A stretch of DNA of 37,776 bases from an uncultured Pelagibacteraceae bacterium (GCA_902542855.1 CACBWE010000008.1:1-37776); one strand, 5' to 3'. Positions 19,326 to 29,618 are shown, counted from the stretch's first letter. Numbers and translations are program-made. Notes: a model not told the origin generated them from the sequence alone.

Positions 19326-19559
19326 TTAACTCTCCTTTGTTTTAATTGCTAATGCATGCAGCTCATTGCCCATTCTACCTTTTAATGAGTTGTAAACCAT
19401 TTTATGTTGCTCAATTTTACTTTTTCCAGAAAATTGAGACGAAGTAATGGTAGCTGAATAATGATTTCCATCACCTGCCAAATCTTGTATTTCAACAATT
19501 GCATCTGGCATTGCCTCTTTTATAAAATTCTCAATTTCTTTTAAGTCCATAGCCATCAT
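19326..19559 (-). CDS. bolA: BolA family protein
   Basis: 77 residues, a short BolA/IbaG-type protein: [23 protein letters not shown] followed by [19 protein letters not shown] and [19 protein letters not shown]. The conserved His in the NHY and LHAL segments fits [2Fe-2S] coordination with a monothiol glutaredoxin. The first ATG overlaps the purL TGA as ATGA; ATGs one and three codons later are also possible starts. grxD follows directly, the usual partner. Confidence 0.93.
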   Translation of the reverse strand: MMAMDLKEIENFIKEAMPDAIVEIQDLAGDGNHYSATITSSQFSGKSKIEQHKMVYNSLKGRMGNELHALAIKTKES

Positions 19560-21748
19560 TTACTCATATAGTTTGTAAGCCAACTTTTATTAGAAGTTGA
19601 TAATTCGTCAATTGTAACTTTTGTCTTATCATTAATATATACTTCATTTTCACTAATTGTACCAAGTTCATCAAAATGGACTGCATTTTTATTCAATATA
19701 TCAGCTACTTTTCTATAATCTTTTTTGTTTATTTCCAAAATATATCTACCTTGATCTTCAGCGAATAAGTATTCTATCTCATTAATTAGATATTTAGGTT
19801 TCTTAATATTTATTCCTTTTTTTCCTTTAATACACATTTTTGCAACCGCAGTAATTATGCCACCTAAAGAAACATCATGAGCACTCTGTATCAATTTATT
19901 ATCAATCAATTTAAGCAATGTTTCTCCATTATTTTTCTCATTAAATAAATTTACTTCAGGTGGAGGTCCATTTTTTTCATCTAAAATAATCCTTGCAAAT
20001 AAACTTTGATCAATATGTCCTTCAGTTTTTCCAATTACTAAAACTAAATTATCAACTTTTTTAAAATCCATAGTAATCATATTTTTATAATCTTTAATTA
20101 AACCAACTCCGCCAATTGCAGGTGTTGGTTTTATGCCTTGGTCTTTTGTTTGGTTATAAAAAGATACATTTCCAGAAACAACTGGGAACTTTAAATAATC
20201 GCTTGCCTCACCAATCCCCTCAACACATTCAACAAACTCACCCATGTTTTCCTCATTTTCAGGACTTCCAAAATTTAAACAGTTAGTTATAGCAATTGGT
20301 TTGGCCCCTACAGAGATAAGATTTCTAAAACTTTCACATACTACTTGTTTTCCGCCAGTTAAAGGGTGTGCCCAACAATAAACTGCAGAGGAGTCTATTG
20401 ATGCAGCAACAGCTTTATCTGTCCCATGAACTCTTACAACACCTGCGTCTCCTCCAGGTTTTTGTATTGTATCTCCCATTACAGTATGATCATATTGTTG
20501 CCAAATCCATTCTTTGCTACACACATTAGGATTTGTTAAAATTTTTTTTAAAGTATCAATAATTTTTAAATGTTTAATATCTTCTTTTTTAATCTTATTT
20601 TTTTTAGGAAGTTTTGCTTTTTTCCATTTACGATTGTACATAGGAGAGTTTTCAACTAATGTATTAACTGGAATGTCTGCTACCCTTTCTTCATCAAAAT
20701 AAAGTTCTATTTTTTTAGATTTAGTAGTTTTACCTATTACTGCAAAATCTAAGTTCCATTTATCAAATATTTTTTTTGCATGATCTTCTTTACCGTTTTC
20801 TAAAACAATCAACATTCTTTCTTGGCTCTCAGAAAGCATAATTTCATAAGGAGTCATTTTAGTTTCTCTACAAGGCACTTTGTTTAAATTAATTTCAATA
20901 CCAAGGTTTCCTTTTGATGCCATTTCAATACTTGAGGAAGTTAATCCGGCAGCACCCATATCCTGAATGGCTATAATTGAATCTCCAGCCATCAACTCTA
21001 AACAAGCCTCTAGTAAAAGTTTTTCAGTAAATGGATCTCCAACTTGAACTGTTGGTTTTTTTTCCTCAATTTTTTCATCAAAACTAGCTGAAGCCATACT
21101 TGCACCATGGATTCCATCTCTTCCGGTTTTAGATCCAACATAAATGACAGGCTTATTTAAACCAGCTGCTTTAGAGTAGAAAATCTTATCTTTTTTTACT
21201 AATCCTAAAGTCATCGCGTTAACTAAAATATTACCATTATACGAACTATCAAAACTTGTTTGACCTGCTATTGTAGGAACACCCATGCAGTTTCCATAAC
21301 CGCCTATACCATGAACAACACCTCTTAATAAATTTTTTGTTTTTTTATGTTGTGGTGATCCAAAATGAATTGAGTTTAAGTTAGCTATTGGTCTCGCACC
21401 CATTGTAAACACATCTCTCATTATTCCTCCAACACCAGTGGCAGCACCTTGGTATGGTTCAATAAATGAAGGGTGATTGTGACTTTCTATTTTAAAAACT
21501 ATTGCATCATTATCATCAATATCGATAACACCAGCATTTTCTCCAGGACCTTGAATAACTTTCTTTCCTTTAGTAGGTAGCTTTTTTAAATGTAATCTTG
21601 ACGATTTATAAGAACAATGCTCATTCCACATTGCAGAAAAAATACCTAGTTCTGTGATATTAGGAGTTCTCTTTAATAGCTCACAAATTTTAGCGTATTC
21701 ATCTTTCTTTAAACCGTGATCGACTGCTATTTGTTCGTTTACAATCAT
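19556..21748 (-). CDS. purL: Phosphoribosylformylglycinamidine synthase, large subunit PurL
   Basis: 730 residues, the short multi-subunit type of FGAM synthase that works with PurQ and PurS. ESHNHPSF, the glycine-rich [30 protein letters not shown] and SGNVSFYNQ are all present. It converts FGAR, ATP and ammonia channelled from PurQ to FGAM. Its start overlaps the purQ stop by 4 bp and its stop overlaps the bolA start, so all three are translationally coupled. Confidence 0.97.
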   Translation of the reverse strand: MIVNEQIAVDHGLKKDEYAKICELLKRTPNITELGIFSAMWNEHCSYKSSRLHLKKLPTKGKKVIQGPGENAGVIDIDDNDAIVFKIESHNHPSFIEPYQGAATGVGGIMRDVFTMGARPIANLNSIHFGSPQHKKTKNLLRGVVHGIGGYGNCMGVPTIAGQTSFDSSYNGNILVNAMTLGLVKKDKIFYSKAAGLNKPVIYVGSKTGRDGIHGASMASASFDEKIEEKKPTVQVGDPFTEKLLLEACLELMAGDSIIAIQDMGAAGLTSSSIEMASKGNLGIEINLNKVPCRETKMTPYEIMLSESQERMLIVLENGKEDHAKKIFDKWNLDFAVIGKTTKSKKIELYFDEERVADIPVNTLVENSPMYNRKWKKAKLPKKNKIKKEDIKHLKIIDTLKKILTNPNVCSKEWIWQQYDHTVMGDTIQKPGGDAGVVRVHGTDKAVAASIDSSAVYCWAHPLTGGKQVVCESFRNLISVGAKPIAITNCLNFGSPENEENMGEFVECVEGIGEASDYLKFPVVSGNVSFYNQTKDQGIKPTPAIGGVGLIKDYKNMITMDFKKVDNLVLVIGKTEGHIDQSLFARIILDEKNGPPPEVNLFNEKNNGETLLKLIDNKLIQSAHDVSLGGIITAVAKMCIKGKKGINIKKPKYLINEIEYLFAEDQGRYILEINKKDYRKVADILNKNAVHFDELGTISENEVYINDKTKVTIDELSTSNKSWLTNYMSK

Positions 21749-22428
21749 TTTAAGTTGTTTATTAAGTTTTTAAAAAATAATGACCCATCTTCACCAGATA
21801 AAGATGTATCAATCATTCTTTCAGGATGGGGCATCATGCCTAGAACATTTTTTTCTTTATTAAATATACCAGCAATATTTTTTATAGACCCATTAGGATT
21901 AAATTTATCTTCTACTTTTCCGTTTTCATCACAATAATTTATGGCTATTTGATTGTTATCTTCAATTTCTTTTAACTGATCTTTAGTACAAAAATAATTT
22001 CCTTCATTATGAGCAATATGAAATTCTAAAACTTCATTATTAACATTTTTAAAATATTTATTTTGTTTATTGTTAATTTTTACAAAAACATTTTTACATA
22101 TAAATTCCAAATATTTGTTTCTAAGTAAAACACCAGGAACTAAACCAGTTTCAACCAATATTTGAAAACCATTACAAATACCCATCACCATACCACCTGA
22201 ATTTGCAAAATTAATTACCGAATTCATTATTTTAGATTTAGATGCCATACTTCCACATCTTAAGTAATCACCATAAGAGAAACCACCTGGTAAAACTACC
22301 AAGTCACTTTTTGGTAATTCAGCATCTGCATGCCAAACCATTTTATTTTTAAATCCAAATTTCTTTAGAGCAACCTCCATGTCTCTATCACAATTTGAAC
22401 CAGGAAAAGTAATAACTGACGATTTCAT
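21745..22428 (-). CDS. purQ: Phosphoribosylformylglycinamidine synthase, glutaminase subunit PurQ
   Basis: 227 residues, a class I glutamine amidotransferase. The nucleophile is Cys85 in GICNGFQ, and the His/Glu pair is in MMPHPERM near the C terminus. [10 protein letters not shown] at the start and [14 protein letters not shown] are PurQ signatures. It supplies ammonia to PurL. Three bases separate it from purS; a 4-bp overlap links it to purL. Confidence 0.96.
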   Translation of the reverse strand: MKSSVITFPGSNCDRDMEVALKKFGFKNKMVWHADAELPKSDLVVLPGGFSYGDYLRCGSMASKSKIMNSVINFANSGGMVMGICNGFQILVETGLVPGVLLRNKYLEFICKNVFVKINNKQNKYFKNVNNEVLEFHIAHNEGNYFCTKDQLKEIEDNNQIAINYCDENGKVEDKFNPNGSIKNIAGIFNKEKNVLGMMPHPERMIDTSLSGEDGSLFFKNLINNLK

Positions 22429-22431
22429 TAA

Positions 22432-22674
22432 TTACTTTGGATCAATAATTTTATAATTTTCTATTACAAGATTTGCTAAAAGTTTTTTACACATTTCATC
22501 AACTTTTGCTTTTGCTTTGTCTTTATCGTTGTGTTTAGTGTCTATTTCAAAATATTTACCTTGTCTAACTTCATTAACATCATCAAAACCCATTCCATTT
22601 AGAGTTTGTTGAATAACTTTACCTTGTGGATCAAGAACATCTTTTTTTAAAGTGATGATTATTGAAATTTTCAT
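22432..22674 (-). CDS. purS: Phosphoribosylformylglycinamidine synthase, PurS subunit
   Basis: 80 residues, the normal PurS size. The pattern [36 protein letters not shown] and a C-terminal [15 protein letters not shown] is typical. PurS bridges PurQ and PurL in the FGAM synthase complex. It overlaps purC by 4 bp (ATGA) and precedes purQ by 3 bp. Confidence 0.94.
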   Translation of the reverse strand: MKISIIITLKKDVLDPQGKVIQQTLNGMGFDDVNEVRQGKYFEIDTKHNDKDKAKAKVDEMCKKLLANLVIENYKIIDPK

Positions 22675-23456
22675 TTTTTCTTTCTTTTGACTGAAGATAA
22701 GTTAGTTACATTTACTGCTGTAATATTGGATTGCTCATGAAGTATACCTAATCTTTTAGCAACCTCAGTATAAGCTGGAATTAAATCACCCAAATCTTTT
22801 CTAAATCGATCTTTATCTAATTTTTTTTCTGTAATACTATCCCATAATCTGCACGTATCAGGACTAATTTCATCTGCTAAAATAACCTCATTTTTCCCAT
22901 CAATTTTAATTCTTCCAAATTCTAATTTAAAATCGATAAGTTTAATTCCAACACCCCTAAACATCCCAATCATAAAATCATTAATTCTTAAAATCATTTT
23001 TTTAACATTATCGATTTCTGTTTTTGAGGCCCAATCAAATGCTAAAATATGCTCTTCAGATATTAATGGGTCGCCAAGTTTATCATCTTTTAAGCAGTAT
23101 TCGATTAAAGGTTCTTTTAATACAGTGCCGTCCTCAATACCCAATCTTTTAGTAATTGAACCTGTTGCAACATTTCTTATAATGAACTCGATTGGAATTA
23201 TTTCCACAAGCTTTATAATTTGCTCACGCATATTTAATCTTTTTACTAAATGATTTTTAATTCCTATTTGAGACAGGTTAGAGAGTATATGTTCAGATAT
23301 TCTGTTGTTTAAAACACCTTTACCTTCAATGATAGATTTTTTTTGATTATTGAATGCGGTTGCATCATCTTTAAAATATTGAATTACTAAATTCTTATCA
23401 TTAGTTGCATAAATAATTTTAGCTTTTCCTTCGTATAATTTTTTTTCTTTTTTCAT
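22671..23456 (-). CDS. purC: SAICAR synthetase
   Basis: 261 residues. It joins aspartate to CAIR in purine synthesis. [11 protein letters not shown] at the N terminus, [17 protein letters not shown] and [14 protein letters not shown] are the family signatures. The C-terminal 25 residues are basic and not conserved. Its ATG overlaps the purB stop by one base and its stop overlaps purS. Confidence 0.96.
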   Translation of the reverse strand: MKKEKKLYEGKAKIIYATNDKNLVIQYFKDDATAFNNQKKSIIEGKGVLNNRISEHILSNLSQIGIKNHLVKRLNMREQIIKLVEIIPIEFIIRNVATGSITKRLGIEDGTVLKEPLIEYCLKDDKLGDPLISEEHILAFDWASKTEIDNVKKMILRINDFMIGMFRGVGIKLIDFKLEFGRIKIDGKNEVILADEISPDTCRLWDSITEKKLDKDRFRKDLGDLIPAYTEVAKRLGILHEQSNITAVNVTNLSSVKRKKK

Positions 23457-24748
23457 TATTTGAAAACTCTTCTAAAAATAAAATTTACATTTTTAAAGTG
23501 TTTAGAATAATTAAATATAGACTTTAGTTTTTTTGGTGAAATTTTACTCATTATAAGTTTATCAGATGAAACGACGTCAATTAAATTTAGATTTTCTGCA
23601 AAACATTTTTTTGCATAAGATTGTACCATTTTATATGATTTCTCTCTGCTTAAACCTGTTTTAGTTAACTCCAACATAACTTCTTGAGAAAAAATTAAAC
23701 CTTTTGTTAAATTTAGGTTTTCAAGCATTTTTTTAGGATAAACTATAATGTTATCTAAAATATTTGTAAGCCTAACCAAAGCAAAATCGGTAGTTATGTT
23801 AGCATCTGGTCCAATATTTCTCTCCACACTTGAGTGAGAAATATCTCTTTCATGCCATAGAGCAATGTTTTCAAGAGCCGGTACAACTGTACTTCTAACC
23901 ATCCTAGCTAAACCTGTTAAATTTTCGCTTAAGATTGGATTTTTTTTATGAGGCATTGCAGAAGAGCCCTTTTGATTTTTAGAGAAATATTCCTGTAATT
24001 CATAAACTTCAGTTCTCTGTAGGTGTCTTATTTCAATAGCAATTCTTTCAATTGATCCTGCAATAATTCCTAAAATTGAAAAATAAAAAGCATGTCTATC
24101 TCTTGGTATTACTTGTGTAGATATTGGTTCAACTTTTAAACCTAATTTCTTAGCCACATGTTTTTCAACATTAGGATTAATATTGGCAAATGTACCAACT
24201 GCACCTGAAATTGCACATGTAGAAACTTCATCAATGGCATCATTAAGTCTTTTTCTATTTCTTTTAAATTCCTCATAAAACGAAGCTAATTTTAAACCAA
24301 AAGTAATTGGTTCAGCATGGATACCATGACTTCTTCCCATACACGGTGTAAATTTATACTTTTTAGCCTGCCTTTTTAAAACTTTTAAAAGTTGATCTAT
24401 ATCTTTTAAAATCATTTTACCTGATTGAACTAATTGAATGTTAAAACTAGTGTCTAGAACGTCAGATGAGGTCATACCCTGGTGAAGGTATCTAGCTTTA
24501 ATTCCAGCTTTTTCAGTAACAGAAGTTAGAAAAGCTATTACATCGTGTTTAATTTCGGCTTCTATTTTGTGTATTCTGTTTACATTAATTTTAGCTTTTT
24601 TTCTTACAACAGAAGCTACACCTCTTGGAATTTGTCCAAGCTTTTCCATTGCCTCAGCAGCTAAAACTTCTACGTTTAACCAGATTTTATATTTATTTTC
24701 CTCTGACCAAATATCAGTTAATTCTTTTCGAGCGTATCTTTTAATCAT
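23456..24748 (-). CDS. purB: Adenylosuccinate lyase
   Basis: 430 residues of the fumarase/aspartase superfamily. The signature [11 protein letters not shown], the [12 protein letters not shown] segment and [14 protein letters not shown] are intact. It releases fumarate from SAICAR and from adenylosuccinate, so it serves both the IMP and AMP branches. It lies 3 bp after map and is coupled to purC by a one-base overlap. Confidence 0.96.
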   Translation of the reverse strand: MIKRYARKELTDIWSEENKYKIWLNVEVLAAEAMEKLGQIPRGVASVVRKKAKINVNRIHKIEAEIKHDVIAFLTSVTEKAGIKARYLHQGMTSSDVLDTSFNIQLVQSGKMILKDIDQLLKVLKRQAKKYKFTPCMGRSHGIHAEPITFGLKLASFYEEFKRNRKRLNDAIDEVSTCAISGAVGTFANINPNVEKHVAKKLGLKVEPISTQVIPRDRHAFYFSILGIIAGSIERIAIEIRHLQRTEVYELQEYFSKNQKGSSAMPHKKNPILSENLTGLARMVRSTVVPALENIALWHERDISHSSVERNIGPDANITTDFALVRLTNILDNIIVYPKKMLENLNLTKGLIFSQEVMLELTKTGLSREKSYKMVQSYAKKCFAENLNLIDVVSSDKLIMSKISPKKLKSIFNYSKHFKNVNFIFRRVFK

Positions 24749-24751
24749 TAG

Positions 24752-25522
24752 TTATAAATATGGGGGCTTTGAATAACCTTTAGCAGATTCTGTAAAGATT
24801 TCATAACCATTTTCAGTAATTCCTAAAGTATGTTCAAATTGTGCTGATAAAGATTTATCTTTTGTAACAGCTGTCCAGCCATCATTCAACATTTTAACAT
24901 CGTATTTACCAGCATTAATCATTGGTTCTATAGTAAATGTCATACCAGGTCTTAATTCCATTCCTGTATTTTTTTTACCATAATGCAAAATATTTGGAGA
25001 CTCATGAAATGTTGTACTTATTCCGTGACCACAAAAATCTCTAACGACTGAAAACCCTTTATGTTCTACAAAAGATTGAATTTCATAACCAATATCTCCT
25101 AATTTAATTCCAGGTTTTAAAATTCTAATTGCTCTCATCATAGATTCATAAGTAGCATCTATAAGATTTTTTAACTTTACTGGAGTTTTTCCAATACAAA
25201 ACATTCTACTTGTATCACCATAATGCTCATCAACGATTGCAGTTACATCAACATTTACGGCATCACCTTCTTGTAAAATTCGATCAGAAGGTACACCATG
25301 ACAAACTACATGATTTAAAGATGTGCATAATGATTTTGTAAAACCTCTATAATATAGTGGAGCAGAGTAGCCACCATTATCTCTTATAAATTCATATCCT
25401 AGTTTATCAATATAATCAGTGGAAATACCTTCTTTAATATTTTCTGTTAACATATCTAAAGTTCTTGCAGCTAAATTTCCTGCAATTCTCATTTTTTCAA
25501 ATTTTTCTTTATAATCAGTCAT
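24752..25522 (-). CDS. map: Methionine aminopeptidase, type I
   Basis: 256 residues. The five metal ligands match the E. coli pattern with constant offset: Asp92, Asp103, His166, Glu199 and Glu230. It removes the initiator Met from nascent proteins. A TTG at 25523-25525 could extend it by one residue, but the ATG at 25520-25522 is the natural start. It overlaps the sfsA end by 8 bp. Confidence 0.95.
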   Translation of the reverse strand: MTDYKEKFEKMRIAGNLAARTLDMLTENIKEGISTDYIDKLGYEFIRDNGGYSAPLYYRGFTKSLCTSLNHVVCHGVPSDRILQEGDAVNVDVTAIVDEHYGDTSRMFCIGKTPVKLKNLIDATYESMMRAIRILKPGIKLGDIGYEIQSFVEHKGFSVVRDFCGHGISTTFHESPNILHYGKKNTGMELRPGMTFTIEPMINAGKYDVKMLNDGWTAVTKDKSLSAQFEHTLGITENGYEIFTESAKGYSKPPYL

Positions 25523-26213
25523 CAATAATTTTTAATTTTTTATCTATAAAAATTCTTTTAGAATTTATATCACATCTATAAGCAAAAAAATTAACACCAG
25601 CTTTTTTAGCAATTAAATAAGTCTTATAGTATTCTTCATCTATATCTTTAGCTATTTTAAAATATTTCATATTTTGTATTTGAACTAAAAATATTAAGTA
25701 TGTTTTATAACTTTTTTTTATGGCATCAATAAGGGTTAATAAATGCTTAGTTCCCCTAGCTGTTGGGGCATCTGGAAATTCAGCAGTATCCTTATTTCTA
25801 AATAAAGTAACATTTTTCACCTCAACAAACATTTTTTGACCCTTTTTTTCTAATAAAAAATCAAATCGTGTTTCTTTATTAAAAAAAACCTCTGGTTTTA
25901 TAATGTCATTATTCTTTAGTTCGTTTACCAAATTATTTTTGAGACCATGTTCAATTATTCTATTGGCCATATGAGTATTTACGCCTACTAAATTTTTTCT
26001 AGATTTAATAATTTCTAATCCATATTTAAGCTTTTTTTTTGGATCGTTATTAGGAAGCAAATAAACTTCATTTCCTTCATCTAACAAACCTTTCATTGAT
26101 CCTGTATTAGGACAGTGAGCTGTGACAATTTCCTTACCTATTTTTACATCAGTAAAAAATCTTTTATATCGTTTGATTAGTTTGCCTTTTATTAAAGACT
26201 TGGTAAATTCCAT
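25515..26213 (-). CDS. sfsA: SfsA family protein (sugar fermentation stimulation protein A homologue)
   Basis: 232 residues from the ATG at 26211-26213. The longer frame to 26264 adds 17 hydrophobic residues and would run into the divergent gene; SfsA proteins normally begin as here, with a short lead to GKLIKRYKRFFTDV. NTGSMKGLL, SRKNLVGVNTHMANR, FVEVKNVTL and FPDAPTARGTKHL are family signatures. The fold resembles a nuclease or nucleic-acid-binding domain; the cellular role is unsettled. It heads the nine-gene run to grxD, and a TATAAT lies 6 bp before its ATG. Confidence 0.88.
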   Translation of the reverse strand: MEFTKSLIKGKLIKRYKRFFTDVKIGKEIVTAHCPNTGSMKGLLDEGNEVYLLPNNDPKKKLKYGLEIIKSRKNLVGVNTHMANRIIEHGLKNNLVNELKNNDIIKPEVFFNKETRFDFLLEKKGQKMFVEVKNVTLFRNKDTAEFPDAPTARGTKHLLTLIDAIKKSYKTYLIFLVQIQNMKYFKIAKDIDEEYYKTYLIAKKAGVNFFAYRCDINSKRIFIDKKLKIIDD

Positions 26214-26219
26214 TACTAA

Positions 26220-26249
26220 ATTATATATTTCATATGGATAAAAAAGCAA
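26220..26249 (-). promoter_or_regulatory. Candidate promoter of the sfsA-map-pur-bolA-grxD operon
   Basis: On the minus strand, TTGCTT (26244-26249), an 18-bp spacer and a perfect TATAAT (26220-26225) precede the sfsA ATG by only 6 nt. Transcription would begin at or next to the ATG, giving a leaderless mRNA. The site overlaps the first codons of the divergent CinA-like gene, because only 20 bp separate the two starts. Confidence 0.5.
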
Positions 26250-26983
26250 AAGTAAATGCATCAATATTAATCATTGGTAATGAAATTTTGTCTGGTAGAA
26301 CTCAAGATACAAACACCTCAACTTTAGCAATATGGTTAAATTCAATTGGAGTTAATGTTGCAGAAGTTCGAGTAATTCCAGATGTTGAAAATATAATTGT
26401 TGATACTTTAAATTTGCTTAGGTCAACATATGATTATATTTTTACAACTGGAGGTATAGGACCAACGCATGATGATATTACTGCTCAATCCGTATCAAAG
26501 GCTTTTGGAATAAAATATGAAGTTCACAATGAAGCTTTTAAAATTTTAGAAAAATATTATCAACCAGGTGAATTTAATGATGGAAGACAAAAAATGGCGT
26601 GGATGCCAGAGAACGCAAAATTAATTTTAAATCCAACAAGTGGCGCCCCTGGTTTTAATGTTGAAAATGTTTTTTGTTTACCAGGAGTTCCATCTATTTT
26701 GAAATCAATGCTGGGCGGATTAACCAACAGTATAGTAGGTGGAGAACCTATTAAAAGTCTTACTATAAGTTTAAAAACTGTGGAGAGTGAAATAGCAAAT
26801 TCTCTAACAAAAGTACAGAATGAAAACCAAGATGTTGAGATAGGAAGTTATCCATTTTTCCACGCAGGTAAATTAGGTGTATCAATTGTAATAAGATCTG
26901 AAGATCAAAGTAAGATAAATAATTGTAATTCCCAAATTTTAAAATTTGTTAATGAAAAAAAAATTGAAATAGTGGATCGATAA
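26234..26983 (+). CDS. CinA N-terminal / molybdopterin-binding (MoCF) domain protein
   Basis: 249 residues. ASILIIGNEILSGRTQDTN near the start, TTGGIGPTHDD (71-81) and FCLPGVPSI are hallmarks of the CinA/MoaB/MogA-like nucleotide-binding domain. The C-terminal nicotinamide-nucleotide amidase domain of full CinA is absent. Members are variously annotated as competence/damage-inducible protein A or molybdopterin-binding protein; related CinA domains hydrolyse ADP-ribose. Function here is open. The gene cotranscribes with the cyclotransferase-like gene, overlapping it by one base. Confidence 0.78.
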   Translation: MDKKAKVNASILIIGNEILSGRTQDTNTSTLAIWLNSIGVNVAEVRVIPDVENIIVDTLNLLRSTYDYIFTTGGIGPTHDDITAQSVSKAFGIKYEVHNEAFKILEKYYQPGEFNDGRQKMAWMPENAKLILNPTSGAPGFNVENVFCLPGVPSILKSMLGGLTNSIVGGEPIKSLTISLKTVESEIANSLTKVQNENQDVEIGSYPFFHAGKLGVSIVIRSEDQSKINNCNSQILKFVNEKKIEIVDR

Positions 26984-27384
26984 TGTTGTATTTTGCATAT
27001 GGTAGCAATCTTCATCACTTTCAAATGAAACGTAGATGTAAAGACAGTATTTTTTTAAAAAAAATAAATCTAAAAGATTTTAAATTAACCTTTAGAAGCA
27101 AATATAGAGCTGCAGATATAGAGGCAAAAAAAAATTCAATTGTACCAGGTGCTTTATTTGAAATTTCTAAAAGTGATGAAAAAAAGTTAGATGTGTATGA
27201 AGATTTTCCAATACTATATAAAAAACATTATTTCAATTATTATGGAAAGAAAGTGATGACTTATACAATGGTTAAAAAATCTCCATTCAAATTTCCAACT
27301 GAAAGATATTTAAATGTTGTAAAAAAGGGTTATCAAGATTGTAAACTTGATAAAAGATTTTTACTTAAAGCACTAAGAACGTAA
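26983..27384 (+). CDS. Gamma-glutamylcyclotransferase-like (GGCT/AIG2) protein
   Basis: 133 residues. The nucleotide-free YGSNL motif at 6-10 and an acidic residue at the catalytic position (Glu73 in VYEDFP) identify the GGCT-like fold. Such enzymes release 5-oxoproline from gamma-glutamyl groups, for example in glutathione turnover, but several subfamilies differ in substrate. It overlaps the CinA-like gene by one base and ends 6 bp from the convergent glycosyltransferase gene. Confidence 0.75.
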   Translation: MLYFAYGSNLHHFQMKRRCKDSIFLKKINLKDFKLTFRSKYRAADIEAKKNSIVPGALFEISKSDEKKLDVYEDFPILYKKHYFNYYGKKVMTYTMVKKSPFKFPTERYLNVVKKGYQDCKLDKRFLLKALRT

Positions 27385-27390
27385 ATAAGA

Positions 27391-28611
27391 CTATAGATAA
27401 TATTTATTATCTTCATTAACAGCTTTTTCTAATCTTAATAAAAAATCTGGGATAGCGCTTTTAACTCTACTCCATGTTGGTATGAAAGGAGCATCCATCG
27501 GATTTAAATAAAAATCTTCACCAGCTCTAATTATATTTCTTGAAAATAATTCAACTGCTTTTTCTTCAGAATGTGAGTCAAATTTCAAACCATTCATTTC
27601 AGCATCACCTCGATAAGCGTCAATTAAATCAAGTGCTGACCTATAGTATGTTGCTTTAAGTGATCTTAATTCTTCTCTACTAAACGAGTGACCTTGTGTA
27701 GCAAGTTTTTTGATAAAGGTTTTAATAATATCAATGGACATTCTTGATAGACCTTTATTTTCATCATCAATAGATAAATCCTGATGCTTGTGGTCATAAG
27801 TATCTGCTAAATCAACCTGACAGATGTTTTGTGGAGAAAAGTTTCTTTGCATTTCTGACAAAATTCCAATTTCTATTCCCCAGTCTGATGAAATTCTTAA
27901 TTCAGGGAGAATGTTTCTCCTAAAAGAAAATTCCCCAGCTAGCGGGTATCTAAATGATTTCATAAAATCCAAATATTCACTCTTACCTATTGTTTTTTCT
28001 AAAGCGTTTAATATCGGAAATACTAACAGTCTGGCTACTCTTCCATTCATTTTATTATCTGCTACTCGAGGATAGTAACCTTTACAAAATTCAAAATTGA
28101 ATAAAGGATTAACTACCGGGTAAAATAATTTTGCGAGCATCCTTCGATCGTATGTTTTTATATCACAATCATGTAAAGCAACTGATCTTGCACTATTTCT
28201 TGCTATTGACATACCAATACAATACCAAACATTTCTTCCTTTGCCTTTTTCATTTGGGGCTAGTGCTTTTTTTTGTAATTCTTTATCTAATTTTTTTAAA
28301 TTTGGACCATCATTCCAGAGTATTGTGAAAGGGGTTTCTAATTTTTCGAAAAATGTCCATGCTTTCCTAGCCTGTTTTTCATTAGCTTGATCTAATCCTA
28401 TTATTATATGATGCAGATAGTTAGTTTGAGCAATTTCAGAAACAATTTTTGGTAATGCATCTCCTTTTAACTCGCTATAAAGACATGGCAAGATAAGCTC
28501 CATTTTCCTCTCTTTTGAAAAACTTAAAAGCTCTTTCTCTATTTGTTTCGTTGACTTTGTTCCAAAGTCATGAAGTGTGGATATGATTCCATTTTGTGTA
28601 AATTCACTCAT
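27391..28611 (-). CDS. gpgS: Probable glucosyl-3-phosphoglycerate synthase (GT-A glycosyltransferase)
   Basis: 406 residues. An N-terminal LILPCLYSEL strand, the D-x-D metal site HDCDI (Asp148, Asp150) and FCKGYYPR, then RYPLAGEFSFRR and SDWGIEIG, fit the GT81-type family. That family makes glucosyl- or mannosyl-3-phosphoglycerate from NDP-sugar and 3-phosphoglycerate. The adjacent upstream gene encodes a phosphoglycerate-sugar phosphatase-type HAD protein, so together they should make glucosylglycerate, a nitrogen-free compatible solute. Glucosyl versus mannosyl specificity is inferred. Confidence 0.7.
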   Translation of the reverse strand: MSEFTQNGIISTLHDFGTKSTKQIEKELLSFSKERKMELILPCLYSELKGDALPKIVSEIAQTNYLHHIIIGLDQANEKQARKAWTFFEKLETPFTILWNDGPNLKKLDKELQKKALAPNEKGKGRNVWYCIGMSIARNSARSVALHDCDIKTYDRRMLAKLFYPVVNPLFNFEFCKGYYPRVADNKMNGRVARLLVFPILNALEKTIGKSEYLDFMKSFRYPLAGEFSFRRNILPELRISSDWGIEIGILSEMQRNFSPQNICQVDLADTYDHKHQDLSIDDENKGLSRMSIDIIKTFIKKLATQGHSFSREELRSLKATYYRSALDLIDAYRGDAEMNGLKFDSHSEEKAVELFSRNIIRAGEDFYLNPMDAPFIPTWSRVKSAIPDFLLRLEKAVNEDNKYYL

Positions 28612-28619
28612 ACAGTTTT

Positions 28620-29426
28620 TTATAAACTTTTATTTATTTTAACTAGAGCTATTTTAATCACATCTGCCCAGCCCTCAGGTGATGGCTTGTTGGTTGTAAT
28701 TAAGTTATTTATTGGAATTTCATCTAAAGTGAATTTATCATTAAATACTAAGCAAGGAAAATCACTTGTTTTCAACATATCTAAGTCATTATAATTATCT
28801 CCAACTGCCACTGTTTTTACATTTTTATGATATTTTTTATAAAATCTAACAAATACTCGAAGAGCTTTAGCTTTATTTACTCTATCAGTTAAATTAATTA
28901 CCCTGCCACCTTCTTGCAACGAAAGACCATCTTTTTTTATTATTTTTGATAATTGATTTTTTTCATTTTTAGTTCCATTAAATATAAAAGGAATAGTATA
29001 TCTACGATCTAAAGCCATTTTCAGTTTTTTATCATTTAAACCAAAAATTAAACTTTGGTTTATATTATTCATTTCAGATAACCATTTGCATTTATTTTGT
29101 AGGTTTAATGGAACTATATTTTTAAAAATATAAAAAATATCCTCTTTTTCTCTACTAAGAATTAATTCTTTAGGTAAATCTGGATTTAATAAGTCTAAGC
29201 CATTAATAGCTGCGCCATTTTCAGAAATATATGGCAAATTTGAACCTAGCTCACTATTAAACTCTAAAATTTCTTTTTCAGTTTTGCTTGTATTAGGTAT
29301 AATAAAAACATCTTTGGAAATTAGTTTTATTAAATAATTTTTTATCTCATCAAATTTAAATGTATCTCTGTGAAGAAGTGATCCATCAAGGTCTGTAAAT
29401 ATTAAAACTTTGAATGTTTTTTCCAT
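28620..29426 (-). CDS. gpgP: Probable glucosyl-3-phosphoglycerate phosphatase (HAD-IIB, MpgP-like)
   Basis: 268 residues of the HAD-IIB (Cof-like) group. TDLDGSLL carries nucleophile Asp12 and Asp14, followed by PNTSKTEKEI, SENGAAI and the Mg2+ motif VAVGDNYNDLDML. The pattern is that of mannosyl-3-phosphoglycerate phosphatase. It would remove the phosphate from the product of the glycosyltransferase 8 bp downstream. A candidate promoter on this strand (TTGTTA 29457-29462, TATAAA 29436-29441) ends 9 nt before the ATG. Confidence 0.72.
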   Translation of the reverse strand: MEKTFKVLIFTDLDGSLLHRDTFKFDEIKNYLIKLISKDVFIIPNTSKTEKEILEFNSELGSNLPYISENGAAINGLDLLNPDLPKELILSREKEDIFYIFKNIVPLNLQNKCKWLSEMNNINQSLIFGLNDKKLKMALDRRYTIPFIFNGTKNEKNQLSKIIKKDGLSLQEGGRVINLTDRVNKAKALRVFVRFYKKYHKNVKTVAVGDNYNDLDMLKTSDFPCLVFNDKFTLDEIPINNLITTNKPSPEGWADVIKIALVKINKSL

Positions 29427-29520
29427 TATTTAATATTTATAAAATATTCAAATAAATAACAATTTTACATATTATCCTTGTTCAATTATAAATATTAGCA
29501 TAAACACTCATGAAATTCAT

Positions 29521-29563
29521 TAATGCCCTCGTGGTGAAATTGGTAGACACAAAGGACTTAAAA
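29521..29563 (+). repeat. Left copy of 43-bp direct repeat: truncated 5' half of tRNA-Leu (att-like)
   Basis: Bases 29521-29563 are identical to 30590-30632. They comprise 4 bp of upstream sequence plus the first 39 nt of tRNA-Leu, ending exactly at the 3' edge of the anticodon loop (CTTAAAA). After that the sequence diverges (AGTATTC instead of TCCTTGC), so no tRNA can fold. It marks the original position of the tRNA 5' end before insertion of island 1. Confidence 0.9.
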
Positions 29564-29618
29564 AGTATTCAAAACTAAGGTTCCACTAATAAACTCAACG
29601 TTTTTTGATAAAATTGAA

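Noticed and set aside
26214-26264. Longer SfsA start
   Set aside because: The extra 17 residues are not SfsA-like and would overlap the divergent CinA-like gene; the ATG at 26213 fits the family start.
29525-29600. Second tRNA-Leu gene
   Set aside because: Identity stops at the anticodon loop; the 3' strand of the anticodon stem, the variable arm, T-arm and acceptor 3' strand are missing.
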